Below, piece by piece: positions 56,112 to 64,000 of a stretch of 64,000 nucleotides of DNA; the stretch's first letter is position 1, and the number at the start of each line of letters is the position of its first letter. The translations under genes and the position numbers were made by a program. The notes beneath the pieces were generated by a model, which saw only the letters and a program-made list of their open reading frames with translations, had not been told where the DNA came from and made no database searches. The stretch lies in assembly GCA_031308135.1 (NCBI GenBank), contig JAHLJT010009355.1, forward strand, positions 1,797,217 through 1,861,216. The letters are read 5' to 3'. The stretch comes from Acheta domesticus (lineage: Eukaryota > Arthropoda > Insecta > Orthoptera > Gryllidae).

Positions 56112-56195
56112 ATACGGATCTGAAGTTGTGGCGGAGGAAGTGTAGGAGGCGGAAGGGAAATGAAAGACTGGAGCGGATGCGGAGAGGGAGGCAGG
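56112..56195. repeat. Direct repeat, right copy
   Basis: Partner of 55551-55640. The two flank the possible transposon end and the minisatellite. Confidence 0.65.
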
Positions 56196-57998
56196 CTCAG
56201 GAACGAGACAAGAAAGCAGTGGAAGTGGAGGCGGGGGGCAGGGGAGGGCAGCAGGAGCTGAGGCCGCGGAGCGAAGTGGTGTCGCTCGGAAGGGGCGGGA
56301 GCGGGGGAGGCGGCGGGCGCTGTTCAGAGGCGTGGGGAAGACAAGTGCGAGGCGTGGCGAGGGGCGAGGGGCGAGGGCGCGGTCGCTGGCAAAGACGAGG
56401 CCGCTCTCGATGGCAGGGCCGTCGGCGCACAGTGGGCTGAAATGGTTTGCAACGCGCGCATCGGATTCCACGTGTCGTTCTGTTCACCCTTAAGCGCGCG
56501 CGTCAAATTTCGGAACAGAAGTGGACGCGCGGCGCACTGAGTGCGCCAAGCAGATTTCTGTTTTTTCTGCAACTATAGTGTTACTTGTGTCTCAATTTGT
56601 GGCACATATCATCACAGTCCATTATTAAAGGCACAGTCAATTTATTAGAACCCACTTCTTCCTCTTCGTATTCGAGCAAAAGTTTTGTAATACGACATGT
56701 TTCTCTTTCAAAATCACCTCTGGATGAAAAAGTTATTGTTTCTCAAAAGAATGCGATTTGAATTTACTAGTTTGCCTACTGTGAGTCTAAAGGGATGTTT
56801 TTCATCAACGTGGAGAGATCAAAGTTCATAACTGAAGGATAATTTGAGACTCTACATTAAATTAACTCTTCGCGCTGCGCACAGTATGCGACAGACCGTC
56901 GATGATTCATCCGCCAATAAATCAACCCAGGATTGAGTGAGGACAACGAAACTCCACACACGGGAAGCCAAGACTACATTGAAAGGTTACACGAAGTGAT
57001 AACAAATGTCGACTCATCTATCGGAAATGGCGCAACAATATCTGGCGATGGCGCACGCTGTGCGCCAACGCGTCCACTTAAGGGTTAAAATAACGCATTC
57101 AAAATATTGCAAGCTACAGATATTTTATTTTAGATCTAAAATAACTATTTTTTGTGAAAAATGGCACCAGTTTAAATCTCAATAATTATTTTCGTGCTGT
57201 TTTGACGGGGGTTCGAAAGGCATTTTGACGGCCGCCGGTAGCCGCAGCTACATTTAAGCCTGAAGTGTAGATGCTTAAATTAACTATTTTTTTCTTTAAA
57301 TCCTTGTCGGGCCCTCTGAAGTCCACAGCATTTTGAAGTGAGATTTAATTTCCCATTTAAATAACATAGAGATAAATTTTATTGAGAAAGATGCTTCTTT
57401 TGGAATGCTTTTTTGTTATAAATTTCGCAATCAAAATGAGATTTAATACTTTCAGTTGGATTCAGGAACTCGTAAATAGCATATGTACTCACAGACATTT
57501 CCATTTATGAGAATTTCGTTTTTTCTTCCGATGCGCGCATTTCGGCCCTGTTCAACCCAGCGCGCGGCAGGGACGAGGACGGCGCTGGGGCGTCGCCAGC
57601 GCCTGGGGAGGGGGCGCGAGCAAAATCGAGAGCTGCGAGGGCGCCTGGTCCCTGGTCGTGGCTGGAGGCGCAGCCGCTGTTAAGTCGATACAACCCCCAA
57701 GGAAGAAGTGGTGCTGGCCGCGAGACACTTCCCCATGCGGAAGGGTAGAGGCGTAATCGGGAGCCTGCAAGGTTTGCGAAAACTAGCGAAGACGACGGAC
57801 TGCTGAGCCACTTATTCTGGACATCGCTGCAATAACTTCCCTCCGTCCATTCCTCATAAGAATGAACGCCACGAAAAATTAAGACCACAAAAAGAGTCGC
57901 AAAGTGTGTAGTGCAGGAAGCGATCAAGAACTTCCCAAGTACCATATCTATTAAAATTAAAAACTCGTGGTACAAAACAGCACCTAATTTATCGCCCG
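56196..57998. other. Unassigned; GC patches at 56200-56540 and 57530-57720
   Basis: The GC patches hold Arg/Gly/Pro-rich shadow frames. The sequence between them is AT-rich. A 194-codon minus-strand frame (57505-58089) has no recognised domain and a composition shift along its length, so it is not called. Confidence 0.35.
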
Positions 57999-58040
57999 TA
58001 CTTTCACGCAAAATTACGCGAAAAGTACTCATATTTTGGA
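57999..58040. repeat. Short dispersed repeat, copy 2
   Basis: TACTTTCACGCAAAATTACG followed by AAAAGTACTCA matches 12286-12330. Confidence 0.4.
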
Positions 58041-58136
58041 AAAACTTTTTTCCGTACACCGTAGTAAGAAAATAAAAAATATTGTTCATTAGTTTCTACT
58101 CATATCGATGCTGATGTGGTGGAAGAACACAATGTA

Positions 58137-58656
58137 CACAAAGTGATCAAAAGTCTCGGAAAACGTGGCTGAAAATTACTTAGCAGTTTGTGGCGCCCTG
58201 CATCGGTAATGCTGGAATTCAATGGGGTATTGGCCCCCCTAAGCCTTGATGACAGCTTCCACTCTTGCAGTCATACTTTCAATCAAATGCTGAAAGGATT
58301 CTTGGAGAATGAGAGCTGAGGAGAGGTATCGATATAGTTCGGCGAGGCCTGGTGCGAAGTCGGCGTTCCAAAACATCCCAAAGGTGTTCGCTTCCAATCA
58401 GGACTCTGTGCAGGCCAGTCCACGATAGGGGTGTTATTGTCATGTACCCACTCGGCCAAACGCCGTGCAGTATGAACAGGTGCTCGATCGCGTTGAAAGA
58501 TGCAGTCGCCACCCCCAAATTGCTCTTCAACAGTGGGAAGCAATAAGGTGCCGTGATAGTGCCACGCAAAACAACAAGGGTTGCACGCCCCCTCCATGAA
58601 AAACACGACCACACCATAACACCACCGCCTCCGTGTCCGGATACTTTCAATCAGTG
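58137..58656 (-). mobile_element. Tc1-type deletion derivative, second copy
   Basis: The ends are CACAAAGTGATCAAAAGTC (58137) and, complemented from 58656, CACTGATTGAAAGTATCCGG. The flanking dinucleotides are TA (58135-58136 and 58657-58658). The terminal repeat joins the transposase at the same internal codon (SGHGGGG) as in 16016-16584, so both descend from one deletion derivative. Confidence 0.75.
58200..58650 (-). pseudogene. Tc1 transposase C-terminal half, frameshifted
   Basis: Minus-strand pieces in different frames read SGHGGGGVMVWSCFSW, TLVVLRGTITA, GDCIFQRDRAPVHTA (catalytic Asp in QRD), DWPAQSPDW and EHLWDVLERRL (catalytic Glu in the IEHLW position). Frames change after CFSW, around TITA and after SPD, so at least three frameshifts break the gene. 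The N-terminal DNA-binding half is absent, as in 16043-16507. Confidence 0.8.
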
Positions 58657-58740
58657 TATAGTGCATTTCTCCCCGTCGGGTGCTGGCACCGACGGCACTT
58701 GCCTGCTGTGTTACCCTGCGCGCTTTGCGTAGAGTCCTTA

Positions 58741-58989
58741 GATACAGAGAGTAGCGCAACCGCCGCCATTTAACTTCCCCTCACCCGATAGCCCCGCCAG
58801 GCAGCAATCAGAAGATGAAGGGAAATTATTACAATTGGTGACGTTATGGAGATGTTTAAGATTATTAATATTGATTTATGATAGATTGATGGTTCTCAAC
58901 ACACATTATCTGACGGTTCTAATTCTCCTGACAACTGGCCATAAAATGGCGTCATTCGTGGAACAATGGCATGTGCTACGCTCTGTATC
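58741..58989. mobile_element. Tc1/mariner-type MITE, copy 1
   Basis: Inverted ends GATACAGAGAGTAGCGCA and GATACAGAGCGTAGCACA (complement of 58972-58989). TA flanks both sides (58739-58740, 58990-58991). At 249 bp it is non-coding. It includes CCGCCATTTAA near the left and its counterpart CATAAAATGGCG near the right. Confidence 0.8.
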
Positions 58990-59019
58990 TACGGACTGTA
59001 CAAATGAGTAGAGTCTTTA

Positions 59020-59267
59020 GATACAGTGTGTATCGCAACCGCCGCCATTTAATATCCTCTCACCCGATAGTCTCTTCTTTCAGCAATCAGGAGCTGAAGG
59101 CAAATTATTACAATTGGTGACGTTATGGAGATATTTAAGATTAATATTGATTTGGGATAGATTCATGGTTCTCAACATACAGAATACCACACAGTTCCAA
59201 TTCTCCTGACAACTGGCCATAAAACGGCGTGATCGGTGGCACAATGGAATGCGCTACGCCCCGTGTG
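59020..59267. mobile_element. Tc1/mariner-type MITE, copy 2
   Basis: Collinear with 58741-58989, in the same orientation. Left end GATACAGTGTGTATCGCA and a degraded right end (GCGCTACGCCCCGTGTG). It starts 30 bp after copy 1 ends. Confidence 0.75.
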
Positions 59268-59269
59268 TA

Positions 59270-59520
59270 GGAGCTGTAGCTTGGCGCTGCCCACAGCGCC
59301 CTCTGCCCGCGACGGAGGGCGCGCGCCGGCCGAGCCGCTCGAGGCAATCGAATCGGCGGCCATCGACATGCGCCGATACGTTTCGATACCTCGCTTCGCG
59401 GCTCCCGTTGAGCAGGGACGCGCCGGCCGGCCGGCGAGCGGGCCGGGAAGCGAGGGGCGGACCGGGGCGGGCGAGTGGGGAGGGGTGGGGTGCGAGAAGG
59501 GCGGAGGCACTCATCTATAT
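59270..59520. other. GC island
   Basis: CpG-rich sequence with GCCGGCCGGCCGGCG near 59423. There is no gene evidence. Confidence 0.4.
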
Positions 59521-59521
59521 G

Positions 59522-59573
<52 letters not shown>

Positions 59574-59575
59574 AA
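59521..59575. repeat. (TA)n tract
   Basis: About 50 bp of TA repeat with a GTA interruption. Confidence 0.95.
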
Positions 59576-59745
59576 GTAAACTCCAACACCGTATGGCCAA
59601 TCTTCATGAAAGTTGGCACTTCCTAGTGTTTTTTCATCCAGAAGGTTTTTGTGCTGTTAATTCTGTTGTTACTTCACCACATGCCGTTGTAGAACAAAAC
59701 TAAATATTTCATGCCAAATGCAACGTGCAACTCTCGGCAGGATTT

Positions 59746-59748
<3 letters not shown>
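59576..59748. mobile_element. Possible small element between two TA tracts
   Basis: The 173-bp block starting AAGTAAACTCCAACACCGTA is bounded on both sides by long TA repeats. The phrase ATCTTCATGAAAGTTGGCAC is of a kind common in insect non-autonomous repeats, but the family was not identified. Confidence 0.35.

Positions 59749-59808
<60 letters not shown>
59749..59808. repeat. (TA)n tract
   Basis: About 30 uninterrupted TA units. Confidence 0.95.
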
Positions 59809-59810
<2 letters not shown>

Positions 59811-61827
59811 AAACGAATTGTTATCACTAATACGATAACAATGCGTTCCGATGCATATCGTACTTTGAACTGCGCGGCAGAGGCCGGCAGGCCGGCAGAG
59901 TCGGGGGCCAGAGCCGGTTCAGCGCGAAGAACCGGAGGCCACGAATCACGAGCACGGGATCGGTAGTAGAGCAATGGCGGAGGTAGAGAACGGACGTTTA
60001 AGTGTCGTGCGGAAGGAAGAGTGACCAGTGGCGGAGAGAATAGAACTGGAAAGGCGTTGTGACAAAGAAAGTGTGTGACAAAAGTGGAAGTGTTAGTTGA
60101 GAAGTGAGACGAGACGAAACGGGTACAAGAGAGTGGTGAAGTATCACAAGCGGTGGATGGTCAACACGTGGAGTGGGCACAGCAGTGTAGAGGAAGGGAA
60201 CATTGTATACAAGCATTCGACATCATTAAGTGCCATTAAGGTGAACAGTCGATGACAATTACAATAAAAGCCAGAAACTGTGATGTAAGAGAACGAGAAA
60301 ACAGTAGTTGGGGGGACGACGTACCGATGCAGTCGAAACGTTCTGGTAACGTTTCGAAGTAGACCACTGCGACCACGAGTGGGGTGGGAAGCGACGACGG
60401 CGGCGAAGCGCCGGCCGCCCTTCCGAGCGCAGCCGAAGGAAGCGGACTTACCCGAAGGGCGAGGTGGCGCGACAAGACACGTCAGAAGACAACGCATAGA
60501 ACAAGTGGCAGGAGCGGCACTGCGGGGCTCCCCTCCCCGCGCCGGCCTCCTGCGGCGCGAGGCGTCGACCCGACGGCGGACGGGCGAACATGAAACGGCG
60601 CGAGTCAGACTGGATTTTCGTGAGTAGAAGCGGCCGGAAGATTGTGAGGGAAAGTAATTAGCCAGTAGATAACAGTGATCTTGAGTTGAGTCCCCCCCCC
60701 AAGTATTGAAATCATTATAAAGGAGTGAAGCCGCAGGGTAACGGTGAAATTGTTAATGGGATGTAATTAAACACGGGGAAAGAACAGAGTAAATGCTCCT
60801 GTGAGCACCGAAAGCAACCAATTTTGTATGGCGATTGTTTATGTAATAAAGAAAAGTTCTTGTTACCCACTAGTTTCCATTGTGCATGTGATTGGATCCG
60901 GAGCCCATTCCCGAATAAGAATTCCTGTCCCCCTCTTTTTATTATAAATCTTGTGTGAGTCAATCTACGACTCGTCTCAATATACACATCTAATATACAT
61001 GTATATGTATAAAGATTTCAGGCTTTAATCTGACCTAAATTAAAAGCATTTTGAAAAGTGTCTTTTTCTAAGGATTTAAAATGAGCCATATTCGGAGAAA
61101 TGGGGTATAATGTTCGAGTCAAATAAGTTACGTTCGATGATCATAAAATTATTGCTGGATAACGTAGGCCCTCAGAATGTTCTCAGGCAAACCTCCGACG
61201 ATGAAAATACCATTAAATAATATTAATTCGTTATTTTCTAAAAAGTAGCGTAAAAATCCAAAAAATGGGTTGTTTATGGGGTATGTGGCACCCGTAAAAC
61301 CATTTTTAAAACCGCTTCGTTGGTGCCAGTGTTCTTGCATCGAAAACGTAACATTTTTTTTGCTAAGGCATTCAATTCTATTTTTCGATACAGCCTATGT
61401 AGAATGTATATAAAAAGAAAGGGTCTATTATATACAAGCCCAGGAGTTACATAAATATTGGTAAGATCAGCTCCTGACGGCAAGGGATATTTCGGCATCG
61501 CGTTTGGAGCGACGTTGACTCTTGCGTAAGATTTTGCTAATCGCGCCAAGAGCAGCCCCCCTCCCCGCGAGCGGCGAGGCGTGATGTGATTGGCTGTCGG
61601 GGAGCTTTTCATAGCTGCCAAGTGAAATACGAAGAGGAGGAGACGGGCGTTGAGGGGTGGGGGGCGAGGCAGGTCGGAGGCGGGAGCAAGTCAGGGGTAG
61701 GGGAAGCGCCCTGAAGGGCTGAGAAGAGGATCGAGTCATGTCTGAGGGGTTCCATGGTGGAAGAGTGGCGTGGCAGACAGCAGGGATGGACACGGTGACC
61801 CGGAGGGAGCGGGAACGTGACGGGTAA
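59809..61827. other. Unassigned; includes a 9-bp perfect hairpin
   Basis: CGAAACGTT (60334-60342) pairs with AACGTTTCG (60348-60356) across a 5-nt loop. 59860-60620 is GC-rich, with a purine-rich plus strand, and could be a 5' UTR or a retroelement terminal region. No conserved protein or primer-binding site was found. Confidence 0.3.
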
Positions 61828-61857
61828 TGTGTGTGTGTGTGTGTGTGTGTGTGTGTT
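61828..61857. repeat. (GT)n microsatellite
   Basis: About 14 GT units. Confidence 0.9.
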
Positions 61858-62495
61858 GGGTGGGGGTGAGGGTAACTTTGAGCCTCTCGAGGCCGCTGGC
61901 AGTTCGCGACTTTTTAATTTCGCAACTCATTTTCTCGCGCGCGGGGGCTGCCGATGGCGGCCCTGTGTGTTCCATTACGTCCGAATAACGAGAAACGTCG
62001 TTTCCACTTCAGATGGGGCCACGGGACGGGAAGGCTGAGCTGCCTGCTAAGAAATGCGACGTCTTGAGTAGACTCGTTTCAAGAGGCTGCTTATGTTAAT
62101 AATCCGTTCCGTTAAAAACACAGGGACTCCAAAACGTACTGCGTTATTTTTTACGCAATATGTTATTCTAGCTAATTTATATTTGAATACAATATTAGCC
62201 TACTCGCTGATGCTGTAGACATGTTCTATACCCAACTGCCCAACTTCTTTAGGTGTAATATAATTTTTCCTGCTATTGATTTCTCAATTATTTCCAGTCT
62301 TATGATTATTGTTCTTCCTATTAATATTAGTATTATTATTTATATTATGTGAGTATTGCAAAAATAGTTGAAAAACTACACGACCAGATAATACACGCGT
62401 AATCAGAGCATCTGTTCCAAGATTTTAATCCGTAAATCATTTTGAGTCAAACGATAAAGTACGGAAGGGCGATCAGATGATCTGGTAGAGAGAGG
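61858..62495. other. Unassigned
   Basis: GC-richer to about 62040, then AT-rich. Nothing is recognised. Confidence 0.3.
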
Positions 62496-62523
62496 GATGG
62501 GCGTTTAAAAACACTTTTTCAAA

Positions 62524-62841
62524 ATGATGAGAATCAAAATTAATGCTTCAAAATCACAAGCAAAGATTTTCACCCTTCGAAATCCTAAATTACCTCCTCC
62601 TTTACTCATCCGAAACACACCCATACCATGGCTACCAAATAAAACACCAGTTAAATACCTTGGACTCACAATGGACACCAAGTTAACCTGGAAAGCACAT
62701 ACCACAACCACAGTAAACAAAACACACACAAAAATTATAAAACTCTATCTCCTATTAAGTCATAAATCTTCACTTGAAATAGAATGTGGTAAAATAATCT
62801 TCAAATCAGTAATCAGACCTTCAATAACCTATAATAATTAA
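62524..62841 (+). pseudogene. Jockey-type LINE reverse transcriptase, thumb-region fragment
   Basis: Reads MRIKINASKSQAKIFTLRNP, then NTPIPWLPNKTPVKYLGLTM, DTKLTWKAH, and later IIFKSVIRPSITY. This is the stretch after the YADD core in jockey-clade proteins (K.N..K.....F, then I.W...VKYLG...D.KLTW..H). The frame ends at NN-stop just where the YACPAW motif should come. The core and endonuclease are missing. It covers the part directly upstream of the region preserved at 22272-22631. Confidence 0.8.
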
Positions 62842-63479
62842 TCAGTAAACATATAATAATCAAGGCCGAACAAGGTTAAGATTGGTTAACATCTGAACGC
62901 AAGTCATTTTGGGTTATATGTTGCTGCCGTGTAGTTCTCCTTAAAAAAAGTCTGGTTTAAAATATCTAGTGAATTAAATCTGGACTTGACACCTCCAGAA
63001 ATGAGAAAAGGCAAAAATGGTGACGTCGGAATTATTGCAGCAACTTCTGTACTTCCTCACAGACGTTCTGAAAAAACAAAGCCACCTGCGGTGAGTAGGG
63101 AGCTGTCCGCTAGGTGGCCTTAGCTGTATCCTACATGCCAATTGCCACGAAATGATTCAATGTAAAAGTTAAACTTAAAAAAGTCGTTGAAAAATACAGC
63201 ATGAAACTCGATGTCATGGTTATTAATACAATCGTGTGAAGTTTACGATACATGCTCGTTCCTCGCTCGTATCGTAATACCACACTCGTATATTAATGCC
63301 CATCATTACATCTCCGTTTCATAATGTACTATTGTTTTTACGAAGGTGAGAAGTGAAAATAATTACTTCACATATACTGGATAATTAATTTTTTTCCTTA
63401 TTTTGAACTATTTATAAATTGTAATTCTTAGTTATTTTACATTTTGGAAGTAAAATTAACCTCATTATTCTTGAGTGCC
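62842..63479. other. Unassigned AT-rich sequence
   Basis: Nothing is recognised. Confidence 0.3.
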
Positions 63480-64000
63480 AGGACGCTATTCGTCCTGGCG
63501 GACATTGCTTTCGCTTTCCGGGCGGTCTCGCACGTGTTCCGCGGCTCCGCCCGGCCTTAATCCCGGCGTCTACGAGTGTAATTATTCATTGTCTCGGGAA
63601 GCCCGCCCGAGAGGGAACAACGGGCGCGAATTTTTTTTGTGAACGCGTGCGTTTCTCGCCGCACTAAGAATCCCGCTCGCCCGCCCGCCCGCGCGCCCGC
63701 CTGCCGTCCTGCTCGGCCGAGGGGGTTGACAAAGGGCCATTGTGCGCCATAATGCGATCAGCGCGAGGACGCGCCGCACAATGCGAACGTGGACAGCCCT
63801 GGAGAGCGCGCCGCGCACAAAGCGAAGGGCTGCGGCGCGGAAACAAAGGGCGAGCGGAGCCGCGCGCGGGTGCGGGTGAGGGGGGACACGCCCCCGTCCC
63901 CGCCCGCGCCGAAGCCGCTGCTCTTGTCGCCATCGTCCTCCTCCTCCTCCTCCTCCTCAGTGCGTTCTCGGCGACTGTCTTTTCCGCAGTCCTTGCCCTT
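63480..64000. promoter_or_regulatory. CpG island at the window edge, possible promoter
   Basis: About 500 bp rich in CpG with non-tandem sequence (GCCCGCCCGAGAGGGAACAA and similar), plus a (CTC)n tract at 63939-63957. Unlike most GC islands in this window it is not dominated by a minisatellite. A gene start just outside the window is possible but not shown. Confidence 0.3.

Noticed and set aside
57505..58089. 194-codon minus-strand frame
   Set aside because: No recognised domain, and composition shifts abruptly at the GC patch; it probably opens by chance.
60001..60620. Possible LTR or 5' UTR of a retrovirus-like element
   Set aside because: No second LTR, primer-binding site or gag/pol similarity could be found.

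Overview
This is animal nuclear DNA, most likely from an arthropod with a large, transposon-filled genome; an insect is the best guess. The evidence is indirect. There is no dense prokaryotic gene layout. No intact host protein-coding gene, rRNA or convincing functional tRNA gene could be supported. Long AT-rich stretches alternate with CpG-rich islands. The only protein homology visible is to metazoan transposable elements. The exact taxon cannot be read from the sequence.

Almost everything that can be identified is mobile or repetitive DNA. The best coding region is a 5'-truncated non-LTR retrotransposon of the R4/Dong type (46603-49190). It has a reverse transcriptase with a YMDD core, a CCHC finger and a PD-(D/E) restriction-like endonuclease. 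A shorter copy of the same family follows directly (49245-49938) and a third 3' fragment lies at 17688-17937. All three sit in TAA/ATT microsatellites, the known target of Dong elements. Other autonomous-type relics are a Penelope GIY-YIG fragment (3197-3445), two jockey-type reverse transcriptase fragments (22272-22631, 62524-62841), two Tc1-type DD34E deletion derivatives (16016-16584, 58137-58656), a third Tc1 derivative (30758-31169) and an internally deleted hAT transposon with a perfect 8-bp target duplication (44174-45440).

Non-autonomous elements are abundant. A tRNA-derived repeat here called SINE-C has nine copies (about 3660, 6784, 14119, 14455, 18581, 23671, 26045, 34365 and 38800). 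SINE-A has three copies (19614, 28414, 54405). SINE-B has two oppositely oriented copies (29702, 31370). There are two further tRNA-headed SINEs (52020, 52640), three Helitron 3' ends with terminal hairpin and CTAG (5688, 8031, 53548), and several MITEs (150, 19491, 24024, 43466, 58741, 59020).

Several satellites appear to have grown out of these repeats. The clearest is a 1.5-kb CACACAGA array inside a SINE-C copy (3899-5412). Others are a 116-bp triplication inside another SINE-C copy and a 20-bp minisatellite at the edge of a SINE-B copy. GC-rich islands (about 7.3, 13.2, 19.3, 32, 35-37, 42.5, 55, 59.3 and 63.5 kb) carry low-complexity minisatellites and long spurious open frames rather than recognisable genes. 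A CpG island at the right edge (63480-64000) could be the start of a gene outside the window, but nothing in the window proves that. The remaining AT-rich stretches hold nothing recognised and are listed as such.
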